Shown here piece by piece: positions 46,161-53,457 of a stretch of DNA of 60,963 bases; the first letter of the stretch is position 1; the number at the start of each line of letters is the position of its first letter. The translations under genes and the position numbers were made by a program. The notes under the pieces were generated by a model that saw only the letters and a list, made by a program, of their open reading frames with translations, had not been told where the DNA came from and ran no database searches. The stretch comes from Palleronia aestuarii. GTDB lineage: Bacteria; Pseudomonadota; Alphaproteobacteria; Rhodobacterales; Rhodobacteraceae. The stretch spans positions 34,669 to 95,631 of the forward strand of contig NZ_QKZL01000013.1 in assembly GCF_003253995.1 (NCBI RefSeq), written 5' to 3'.

Positions 46161-46226
46161 CGGGACCAGTGTGCGGTGCAATCGGGACCCGAATGCGGGA
46201 TGAAAGGGTCCGATTCGCGGGAAACG
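46161..46226 (+). repeat. Three tandem 22-base iteron-like repeats
   Basis: Units begin at 46161, 46183 and 46205. Units 1 and 2 share CGGGACC and TGCGG at the same offsets; unit 3 shares GGG, CC and GCGGGA with unit 2. Pairwise identity by eye is roughly half to two thirds. The 22-base period puts them on one face of the helix, as expected for initiator binding. Confidence 0.5.
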
Positions 46227-46353
46227 TGCACAAATCCCCTCTCCAGCGGTCGTTCGGGACTCCAATGCCTCATCAGAGGCGACCGAGCGCCTCCTCCGTC
46301 CCGGAAACGGGTTCCTTATCGGGGGCGCGCCGGGACCGAAAAAGCCTGAAGAA

Positions 46354-46393
46354 CCCGTTTACGGGACGGCCTTGAAGTACCCCGGACGGGGTA
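46354..46393. promoter_or_regulatory. Inverted repeats before the initiator gene
   Basis: CCCGT-TT-ACGGG (46354-46365) and TACCCCG-GA-CGGGGTA (46378-46393) are perfect inverted repeats. A related CCCG-GAAA-CGGG lies at 46300-46311. Rep_3 initiators often bind inverted half-iterons to repress their own gene, so these are candidate operators. Confidence 0.5.
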
Positions 46394-46465
46394 GCGCGAA
46401 GGTGCCTTTTCGGTCATGATCCCCGCATGGCCCCGGCAGAGGGCCGGCGGCACGAGGGCGGGCAA

Positions 46466-47644
46466 ATGGGTGAACTCGATCGCGAGCGGCTGACGGGCGC
46501 GTTGCGCCGGCCGTCGGTGAAGAAGAACGTGGCGGCGATCCACGTCTCCGGCAAGCTGACGCTGTTGCAGCGCAAGCTTTCGAACGTGCTGCTCCTCAAT
46601 GCCTACGATACGCTCATCACGGCGCCGAAGCACGAGATCGACGCGCGGACGCTCTGCCTGATGATCGGCTACAACTCGAACGATTTCGACACGCTGAAGG
46701 CGAGCCTCCGGGGCCTCGCCGAGACCGTGGCGGAATGGGACATGCTCGACGAGCGCGGGCGGCAGGAATGGGGGGTCTCGTCGCTCCTGTCCTATGCCAA
46801 GCTCAAGGGCGGGATCTGCGAATACGCCTATTCCCCCGCGCTGGCGGAGAAGCTGCACGACCCGAAGGTCTTCGCGCTCATCAATCTCGACATCCAGAAG
46901 CGCTTCACCTCCGGCCATGCCCTGGCGCTCTACGAGAATTGCTACCGGTTCGTGCGGACGGGGAGCACGGGGTGGTGGCCGCTCGACCTCTTCCGCCGGC
47001 TGATGGGGGTCGACAGCGCCTATTACGAGAGCTTCAAGCAGCTCAACGCCAAGATCATCAAGCCCGCGGTGGAGGAGGTCAGCCGCAGCTCCAACATCGT
47101 GCTCACGCCCGAGACGCGCAGGCGGGGGCGGGCGGTCACCGATATTCGCTTCCTCATCGAGGAGAACCCGCAGCTCGCCATCCTCGACATCGACGACGGG
47201 ATGGCCGCGCGGGCAGGGCCCGTCTATGCCCGGCTTCGCGACCTCGGGGCGAGCGACCGGCTGGCGCGGCAATGGATCGCGCAGCACGGGGAGGAGGCGA
47301 TCTCCGACCGGCTCGCCTATGTCGCGCGGCAATCGGGCGTGCGGAGTCCCGTGCGCTATCTCGGCGCGGCACTGCGCGACGGCTTCGGCCGGGAGGAGGA
47401 TGGCGGGACCGCGGAGGCGCCGCCGCCGCGTTCGGAACGGGTCGAACGGCTCACGCGGGTGCGCGATCTCGCCGCCGCGCGGACGCCCACGCAGCGCGAC
47501 GCGGACCGCAGGCTTTTCCTCTCCACGCTCAGGGATGCGGGCAGGCGCGCCGATTTCGAGCGGCACGGCTGGATGTCGCCGCTGAACGTGGACGCGATCT
47601 TCGCCTTCTGGGACGAGATGGCGCCGCAGGGCCCGCAGGGCTGA
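46466..47644 (+). CDS. Rep_3-family plasmid replication initiator
   Basis: This 392-residue initiator protein has an N-terminal winged-helix core typical of Rep_3 proteins (KLTLLQRKLSNVLLLNAYDTL, FTSGHALALYENCYRF). LRRLMG-like and FKQLNAKIIKPAVEEV segments form the second winged helix, and an extended C-terminal domain follows. Start ATG 46466 has GAGGGCGGG upstream; an in-frame ATG at 46427 lacks a ribosome-binding site. The setting (divergent parAB, iteron-like repeats) makes this the origin of the replicon. Roseobacter plasmids of the non-repABC types carry such initiators; I do not assign the exact compatibility group. Confidence 0.88.
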   Translation: MGELDRERLTGALRRPSVKKNVAAIHVSGKLTLLQRKLSNVLLLNAYDTLITAPKHEIDARTLCLMIGYNSNDFDTLKASLRGLAETVAEWDMLDERGRQEWGVSSLLSYAKLKGGICEYAYSPALAEKLHDPKVFALINLDIQKRFTSGHALALYENCYRFVRTGSTGWWPLDLFRRLMGVDSAYYESFKQLNAKIIKPAVEEVSRSSNIVLTPETRRRGRAVTDIRFLIEENPQLAILDIDDGMAARAGPVYARLRDLGASDRLARQWIAQHGEEAISDRLAYVARQSGVRSPVRYLGAALRDGFGREEDGGTAEAPPPRSERVERLTRVRDLAAARTPTQRDADRRLFLSTLRDAGRRADFERHGWMSPLNVDAIFAFWDEMAPQGPQG

Positions 47645-47699
47645 AGCGGGACGGAACCGGGGGCGTTTCGTCCGGTTGGACGCGAAAGGGGAGGGGACG

Positions 47700-48446
47700 A
47701 TGGCGGACAGGTTCCGGCTCGACGGCAGACGGGCGCTCGTCACGGGCGCGAATACCGGGATCGGACAGGCGATCGCGCTGGGGCTCGCGGAGGCCGGGGC
47801 GCATGTGCTGGCCGCGGGCCGGTCCTCCTGCGCGGAGACGCTCGCGCTCATCGCCGATGCAGGCGGCGGGGCGGAGGAGTTCCGGCTCGACCTCTCCGAC
47901 CCGGCGACGGGGGCCGAGCGCCTCGGCGCGGCTGGCGATCTCGACATCCTCGTCAACAATGCGGGCATCATCCGCCGCAAGGACAGCGCGGAGTTCTCCG
48001 AGGCCGACTGGGACGCGGTGATGGACGTGAACCTCAAGGCGGTGTTCCTGCTCTGCCGCGGCTTTGGACGCGCGGCGATCGCGCGGGGCGCGCGGGGGCG
48101 GATCGTCAACATCGCCTCGCTCCTGAGCTTTCAGGGCGGGATTCGCGTGCCCTCCTATACCGCGGCGAAACACGGCGTGGCGGGGCTGACGAAGGTGCTC
48201 GCCAACGAATGGACGGGACGCGGCATCAACGTGAACGCGGTCGCGCCGGGTTATGTCGCGACGGCCAACACCGCGGCGCTGCGCGACGATCCGGTGCGCT
48301 CGCGAGAGATCCTCGACCGCATCCCCGCCGGGCGCTGGGGCGATCCGTCCGACATCGCGGGGGCGGTCACGTTCCTCTGCACGCCGGCCGCCGATTACGT
48401 CAGCGGAGCGGTGCTCAACGTCGATGGCGGGTGGCTGGCGCGCTAG
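47700..48446 (+). CDS. kduD: KduD-like SDR (2-deoxy-D-gluconate 3-dehydrogenase type)
   Basis: This 248-residue short-chain dehydrogenase has TGANTGIGQ, NNAG, the catalytic Ser in NIASLLSFQGG, YTAAKHG and a C-terminus YVSGAVLNVDGGWLAR. FQGGIRVPSYTAAKHGVAGLTK is characteristic of 2-dehydro-3-deoxy-gluconate 5-dehydrogenase (KduD). ATG 47700 follows AGGGGAGG. KduD acts in pectin, alginate and uronate breakdown, but no kdu partner is adjacent. It converges with gbcB, 7 bases apart. Confidence 0.78.
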   Translation: MADRFRLDGRRALVTGANTGIGQAIALGLAEAGAHVLAAGRSSCAETLALIADAGGGAEEFRLDLSDPATGAERLGAAGDLDILVNNAGIIRRKDSAEFSEADWDAVMDVNLKAVFLLCRGFGRAAIARGARGRIVNIASLLSFQGGIRVPSYTAAKHGVAGLTKVLANEWTGRGINVNAVAPGYVATANTAALRDDPVRSREILDRIPAGRWGDPSDIAGAVTFLCTPAADYVSGAVLNVDGGWLAR

Positions 48447-48453
48447 GCCCGGA

Positions 48454-49500
48454 TCAGGCGTCGAGCACGATGTCGGTGAGCGGGCGGCTGCAACAGGGCA
48501 GGATGAAGCCGCGGTCGATCTCCCGCTGCCGGATGCCGCCCTCGTGCGCCATCGTGACCTCGCCCGAATGCTTGAACGTCTTGCAGGTGCCGCAGAGGCC
48601 CCGCGCGCACGACGACGGCATCGGCAGGCCCGCGGCCCTGATCGCGCCGAGGATCGTCGAGGTCTCGGGGCAGGGGATGCTTGTCTTCGAACGCGCGAGG
48701 GTGATCTGGCGGGCGGGCGTCTCCGCCGAGGGCGTGATCTGCTCTTCGGGGGAGGAGAAGTCGAAGCTCTCCTCGCCGTAACTCTCCGGCGGCACACCGG
48801 CGGCGCGGGCGGCGGTGCGGACGGCCTCCATGAACCCCTGCGGCCCGCAGCAAAGGACGGTGCGGGTGGCGATGTCGGGGATGATCCGCTCGAGCGTGTC
48901 ACCCGCGAGGCGGGTGGCGCCGGGATCCCGGCTCGGCATCGGGACCCGCACGAGGCGGGGCAGGCGGCGGCCGAGCGCGGCGATCTCGTCGGCCGCGATC
49001 AGGTCGGCGGTTGTGGGGGCGACGTGGACGAAGACCACGTCCATGTCGAGGCCGCGATCGGCGGCGGTGCGCAGGATCGACAGCATCGGCGTGACGCCCG
49101 AGCCCGCGGCGACGAGCGCGAAACGCTCCCCGGGCCAGGAGGCGGGGCCGAAGCGGCCGGAGGGGCCGAACGCCTCGATCGTCGTGCCCGGGGCGAGCCG
49201 GTCGTGGAGGAGGCGCGAGCCCGCGCCGCCCTCCTGCCGCTTCACGGTGATCTCCACCCCGCCGTCGCGGGCGGCCGACGAGGCGATGGTGTAGCAGCGT
49301 TCGATCGTTCCCGCCTCCGTCTCGATCCGGAACGTCAGGAACTGGCCCGGATCGTGCTCGATCCGGCTGCCATCCTCGGGGACGAGCAGGAAGCTCCGCA
49401 CGCCCGGTACCTCGTCCCAGGCGGCGCGGCAGACGAGCCGGCCCCAGCGGTCGGAGGGAAAGCGGCGGCGACGGCGCAGGTGCCAGTCCTCGAAACTCAT
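48454..49500 (-). CDS. gbcB: Glycine betaine demethylase reductase subunit GbcB-like
   Basis: This 348-residue hybrid reductase has FAD-binding RCYTIASS, NAD-binding AAGSGVTPMLSI and a C-terminal plant-type 2Fe-2S domain with CARGLCGTCK and a later CC pair (FILPCCSRP). It supplies electrons to the Rieske oxygenase encoded just upstream. Its ATG overlaps the gbcA stop. The function follows from pairing with GbcA; related reductases serve carnitine and stachydrine oxygenases. Confidence 0.87.
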   Translation of the reverse strand: MSFEDWHLRRRRRFPSDRWGRLVCRAAWDEVPGVRSFLLVPEDGSRIEHDPGQFLTFRIETEAGTIERCYTIASSAARDGGVEITVKRQEGGAGSRLLHDRLAPGTTIEAFGPSGRFGPASWPGERFALVAAGSGVTPMLSILRTAADRGLDMDVVFVHVAPTTADLIAADEIAALGRRLPRLVRVPMPSRDPGATRLAGDTLERIIPDIATRTVLCCGPQGFMEAVRTAARAAGVPPESYGEESFDFSSPEEQITPSAETPARQITLARSKTSIPCPETSTILGAIRAAGLPMPSSCARGLCGTCKTFKHSGEVTMAHEGGIRQREIDRGFILPCCSRPLTDIVLDA

Positions 49501-50759
49501 GCGCCGTATCCGTGATCCCGCATCCGCTCCACGTACCACGTGGCGAAGTCGTCGACCGCGCGTTCGGTGTAGCGGGAATAGGGGCCGGGACGGTAGCCGG
49601 TCGACGAGACGCCCTGATGGGCGAGGCCCACGAGATGCGCGTCTTCCGCGTTGGTGGTCCGCCAGACGGTGGTCAAATTCTCCAGATCGTAATCCTCCCC
49701 CTCCACCGCGTCGCGATGGACGAGCCATTTCGTGCGGACGAGGGTCCGGCCGGCCGCGATCGGATAGGCCGCGACGATGACGGCGTGATCGCCCATCACG
49801 TGATTCCACGAATTGATGCCCCAGAGATGCAGATCGCCGAGCCAGGGCCGATCGGAGCCGAGCGGCAGCGCGACGGCGGCGCGGGTATCGGGCGTCTGGC
49901 TCTCGCCCAGGCCCGCGATGATCAGGCGCTGCGTGCGGAAGTTGGTGGCATGGCCGAGCGTGTGCTCCACCGCCTCGAAGGGCAACCCCTCCGCGGCCCA
50001 GTAGGCGTTGTAGCGGGCATAGGCCTCGGCGAGGGCATCGGCCTCTGCCTGCTCGGTCTCCGTCAGGCCCTCGGGGTCGAAGCCGAAATCCGCGGCGTGG
50101 AACGAGAGGCTGAGCTGCGGGTGGTTCGACGCGCAATGATAGCATTCGCGGTTGTTCTCGAGGGTCAGCTTCCAGTTGCCGTCCTCGATGATGTCCTCCT
50201 CGAAAGCGATCCTGGCCTGCCCCAGATCGTAGGAAGCGAGCCTTGGGCCCGCGATCTCGACGAGGGTGTCGATATCGCCCGGCGGATCGTCGGACAGGCA
50301 GGCATAGAGAAGGCCGCCCACGTCGCGCAGCGCGACGGGCTTCAGGTGATGCAGGTCGCGGTCGAGGTCGCGGCCCATCTGCGGCGCGAGCGCGAGCGCG
50401 CCGTCGAGATCGTAGGTCCATTGGTGATAGGGGCAGACGAGCTTGCCCACGACGGAGCGGCCTGGCGGGACGAGCCGCGCGCCGCGATGGCTGCAGACGT
50501 TGTGGAAGGCGCGGAGTTCGTTGTCGTCGTCGCGCAGGATCACGATGGACGAGGGCCCGATGTCGAGGGCGATGACATCGCCTGCCTCCTCCACGTCGCA
50601 TGCGACACCCACGGCGATCCAGTGCCGCGAGAAGATCGCGTCGCAATCGGCCTTCCAGACCTCCGGGCTCGTATAGAGGCCCGCGGGCAGCGAATGGCCC
50701 GCGCGGCGGGCGGAGAGAAGCTCCGCGATGGCGGACGGGTCGAGATTGTCCTTGGGCAT
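49497..50759 (-). CDS. gbcA: Glycine betaine demethylase oxygenase GbcA-like
   Basis: This 420-residue Rieske oxygenase alpha subunit has the Rieske site Cys89/His91 (VCSHRGARL) and Cys109/His112 (VCPYHQW). The mononuclear iron site is in ENNRECYHCASNHPQL (His208, His213). The sequence resembles the GbcA group, which converts glycine betaine to dimethylglycine and formaldehyde. ATG 50759 was chosen because AAGGAAC precedes it; upstream in-frame sequence runs into the regulator's promoter. It is divergent from a LysR regulator. Confidence 0.88.
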   Translation of the reverse strand: MPKDNLDPSAIAELLSARRAGHSLPAGLYTSPEVWKADCDAIFSRHWIAVGVACDVEEAGDVIALDIGPSSIVILRDDDNELRAFHNVCSHRGARLVPPGRSVVGKLVCPYHQWTYDLDGALALAPQMGRDLDRDLHHLKPVALRDVGGLLYACLSDDPPGDIDTLVEIAGPRLASYDLGQARIAFEEDIIEDGNWKLTLENNRECYHCASNHPQLSLSFHAADFGFDPEGLTETEQAEADALAEAYARYNAYWAAEGLPFEAVEHTLGHATNFRTQRLIIAGLGESQTPDTRAAVALPLGSDRPWLGDLHLWGINSWNHVMGDHAVIVAAYPIAAGRTLVRTKWLVHRDAVEGEDYDLENLTTVWRTTNAEDAHLVGLAHQGVSSTGYRPGPYSRYTERAVDDFATWYVERMRDHGYGA

Positions 50760-50915
50760 GACGCGTTCCTTCGGGAAAACCGCTCGCAGCATAGAGCCGC
50801 GGGTGACCCGCTCAACGGCACATCGCCGATCGCCTTGCATGATCTAAGGTCATGGATCGTTCGCAAAGATCCCTCTAAGCTTGCGAAAAGACGCCCTGTC
50901 GCACAAGGAATCGTC
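50760..50915. promoter_or_regulatory. Divergent promoter region with LysR-type operator candidate
   Basis: TTCGCAA (50860-50866) and TTGCGAA (50881-50887) form a perfect inverted repeat with a 14-base spacer, 29 bases before the LysR start. GGATC-N9-GATCC overlaps it (50854-50872). A site of this kind between gbcA and a lysR gene is the usual place for LysR binding. Confidence 0.55.
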
Positions 50916-51857
50916 ATGCATGGATTGCGCCGCGACCTGCCCAGCCTGACCTCGCTCGTGGCCTTCGAATCGGCCGCGCGGCGGGAAAGCTTCACCCGCG
51001 CCGCGGCGGAGCTGAACGTGACGCAGGCGGCGGTCAGCCGCCGCATCAAGGCGCTTGAGACGGATCTGGGACGCCCGCTCTTCGAGCGGAGCCACCGGCG
51101 GGTGCGGCTCACGGAGGCGGGACGGCGGCTCTTCGAGGCAGTGACGCGCGGTTTCGACGGGATCGCGGAGACGGTTGCCGCGCTGCCGATGACGGGAGAG
51201 CGGCTGACGGTCGCGGCCTCGATCGCGTTCGGGCATTTCCGCCTGCTCCCCGCGCTCTCGGCGTTTCGCGACGCGCATCCCGATGTCGAGTTGCGGGTGC
51301 TGACGGAGGATGCGTGGTCGGCGCCCGACGACGGGCAGGTCGATGTCGCGATCCGCTATGGACGGCCGCCCTTCCGGGGGATGCGGGTGGCCGGCGCGCT
51401 GCCCGAGACGATCGCCCCCGTCGCCGCGCCCGCGCTCGCCGCGCGGCTCGGGGCGCTCGATCCCGGCGCACTCGCGCGGCCCGCGGGATTCTCCCTCATT
51501 GAGAGCGCGTCGCCGGAGCCGAGCTGGATCGGGTGGCCGAGATGGCTGGCGCGCGCCGGGTGGTCGGGCGCCGTCGCCGAGGCGCGGCTGCGGTTCAGCA
51601 GCTACAGCGACGCGGCCTATGCGGCGATGGACGGGCAGGGGGTCGCGCTGGGGTGGACGAGCCTCCTGGAACGTCCGCTCGGCGACGGACGGCTGGCACT
51701 TCTGGACATCGCCGCGATGATCCCCGAAGAAAAGCATTACCTGCTGGTCCCCGAGCATCGACCGCAATCCGCCGATGCGACGTCCTTCGTCGCCTGGATG
51801 GAGCGGACCTTCACGCGGGCGCGCGGCGCAGGAGAACCGGAAGGGAACGCGGCATGA
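50916..51857 (+). CDS. LysR-family transcriptional regulator (GcvA-like)
   Basis: This 313-residue regulator has an N-terminal winged helix (LVAFESAARRESFTRAAAELNVTQAAVSRRI) and an effector domain from about residue 92. The opening LRRDLPSLTSLVAFESAAR is typical of the GcvA-like group. ATG 50916. Its stop overlaps the start of the aminotransferase gene, so it is the first gene of a coupled three-gene unit and divergent from gbcAB. Either set, or both, could be its target. Confidence 0.87.
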   Translation: MHGLRRDLPSLTSLVAFESAARRESFTRAAAELNVTQAAVSRRIKALETDLGRPLFERSHRRVRLTEAGRRLFEAVTRGFDGIAETVAALPMTGERLTVAASIAFGHFRLLPALSAFRDAHPDVELRVLTEDAWSAPDDGQVDVAIRYGRPPFRGMRVAGALPETIAPVAAPALAARLGALDPGALARPAGFSLIESASPEPSWIGWPRWLARAGWSGAVAEARLRFSSYSDAAYAAMDGQGVALGWTSLLERPLGDGRLALLDIAAMIPEEKHYLLVPEHRPQSADATSFVAWMERTFTRARGAGEPEGNAA

Positions 51858-52759
51858 CCGACAGGCAGATCACCCACGCCGCGGAGGAGGATGCGCGCAA
51901 CGAGGCGATCCTCATCTATCTCAACGGAAAGATCGTGCCGAAGGCGGAGGCTGTGGTCAGCGTCTACGACAGCGGCTTCATGCTCGGCGACGGGATCTGG
52001 GAGGGGCTGCGGCTCCATGACGGGCGCTGGTCGTTCCTCGACGACCATCTCGACCGGCTCTTCGAGGCGGCGCGCGTGATCGACATCGATCTCGGGCACG
52101 ACCGCGCGGGCGTCGTCCGCGCGCTCGAGGAGACGCGGGCCGCGAACGGGATGGAGACCGACGCCCATGCCCGGTTGATGGTCACGCGCGGGCCCAAGGT
52201 GCGGCCGTTCCAGCATCCCGCGCTCAGCCGCGAGGGGCCGACATTCGTCATCATCATGGAACATTCGAAGCCGCAACTCGCACGTCCCGTCCGGCTTGCC
52301 ACCGTGCCGCACCTGCGCGGCCTGCCGATGACGCAGGACCCGAAGCTCAATTCCCATTCGAAGCTCAACTGCATTCTCGCCTGCATCGCCGCGGAGAAGG
52401 CGGGCGCGGACGAGGCGCTGATGCTCGACATCCACGGCTTCGTGAACACCACCAATGCCTGCAACTTCTTCATCGTGCGGCGGGGGGAGGTTTGGACCTC
52501 CACGGGCGATTACTGCATGAACGGGATCACGCGCCAGAAGGTGATCGACCTCTGCCGCGCCGACGGCATCCCGCTTCGCGAGCGCAACTTCTCCCTCGTC
52601 GAGACCTACGGCGCGGACGAGGCGTTCCTGACCGGCACGTTCGGCGCGCAGACGCCCGTGAGCGAGATCGACGGGCGGAAGATCGGCGAAGGGGAAGCGG
52701 GGCCGGTGACGCTGCGGATCCGGGAGCTCTACCGCGAGCTGGTGGAAAGGGGGGCGTGA
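51854..52759 (+). CDS. Class IV PLP-dependent aminotransferase (BCAT/D-amino-acid type)
   Basis: This 301-residue fold-type IV aminotransferase has the PLP lysine Lys170 in SHSKLNCILA, SVYDSGFMLGDGIWEGLR at the N-terminus, and FVNTTNACNFFIV and GITRQKVIDL for phosphate binding. The substrate class (branched-chain, D-amino acid or aminodeoxychorismate-like) is not clear. It starts within the LysR stop (ATGA), and its own stop overlaps the GTG of the sulfotransferase-like gene. The two proteins may therefore work in one pathway. Confidence 0.85.
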   Translation: MTDRQITHAAEEDARNEAILIYLNGKIVPKAEAVVSVYDSGFMLGDGIWEGLRLHDGRWSFLDDHLDRLFEAARVIDIDLGHDRAGVVRALEETRAANGMETDAHARLMVTRGPKVRPFQHPALSREGPTFVIIMEHSKPQLARPVRLATVPHLRGLPMTQDPKLNSHSKLNCILACIAAEKAGADEALMLDIHGFVNTTNACNFFIVRRGEVWTSTGDYCMNGITRQKVIDLCRADGIPLRERNFSLVETYGADEAFLTGTFGAQTPVSEIDGRKIGEGEAGPVTLRIRELYRELVERGA

Positions 52760-53457
52760 GGATCGTCGGCTGGTCGGGGCCGCGGAACCTTTCGACCGCG
52801 ATGATGTACGCCTTCGGTGCGCGGCCCGATTGCGCGGTGAGCGACGAGCCGTTCTACGCCGCCTATCTCGCGGCGACGGGGCTCGAGCATCCGATGCGGG
52901 ACGAGATCCTCGCCTCCCAGCCCACCGATCCGGAAGAGGTCGCGCGCGCCTGTGCCGGGCCGGTGCCCGACGGGCGGGAACACTGGTACCAGAAGCACAT
53001 GTGCCAGCACATGCTCGACGGCTTTCCGCTCGACTGGGCCGAGGGCGCGGCGCATGTCTTCCTGATCCGCCATCCCACGCGGGTCGTCGCGAGCTATGCG
53101 AGAAAGCGGGAGCTGCCGAGCCTCGCCGATCTCGGCTACGAACGGCAACTCGAGCTCCACGACCGGTTCGGCGGCCCGGTGCTCGACAGCGCTGCGATCC
53201 GCGCGGGTCCGGACGCCGCGCTCCGCGGGCTCTGCGGGGCGCTCGGGCTCTCCTTCACCGAGGCGATGCTCTCCTGGCCCCGCGCGGGGCATCCGAGCGA
53301 CGGGGTCTGGGCTGTGCATTGGTACGACGCGGTCCATGCGAGCGGCGGTTTCGCCGAGCCGGAGGGGCCGCTGCCGGAGCTCGACGGAGAACTCCGCCAA
53401 CTCGCCGACGCGGCACTGCCGATCTACGAGAAACTCGCGGGACGGGCCGCGCGCTAG
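52756..53457 (+). CDS. Sulfotransferase-like P-loop protein
   Basis: This 233-residue protein starts at GTG 52756. WSGPRNLSTAMMYAFGARPD at the N-terminus corresponds to the 5'-phosphosulfate-binding loop of sulfotransferases. FLIRHPTRVVASYARK corresponds to the 3'-phosphate-binding Arg/Ser segment. It is shorter than classical sulfotransferases, like bacterial homologues linked with class IV aminotransferases. The acceptor is unknown. Its end overlaps the convergent Ppx/GppA gene by 4 bases. Confidence 0.75.
   Translation: MRIVGWSGPRNLSTAMMYAFGARPDCAVSDEPFYAAYLAATGLEHPMRDEILASQPTDPEEVARACAGPVPDGREHWYQKHMCQHMLDGFPLDWAEGAAHVFLIRHPTRVVASYARKRELPSLADLGYERQLELHDRFGGPVLDSAAIRAGPDAALRGLCGALGLSFTEAMLSWPRAGHPSDGVWAVHWYDAVHASGGFAEPEGPLPELDGELRQLADAALPIYEKLAGRAAR

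Larger units (their letters stand above)
45923..46465. other. Putative replication origin region
   Basis: This non-coding 543-base region lies between parA and the initiator. In order it holds a parS-like palindrome (46027-46043), an AT-rich stretch (about 46060-46140, unlike the GC-rich surroundings), three 22-base imperfect direct repeats (46161-46226) and several short inverted repeats before the initiator gene. This is the arrangement of iteron-type origins. I find no clear DnaA box. Confidence 0.7.
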
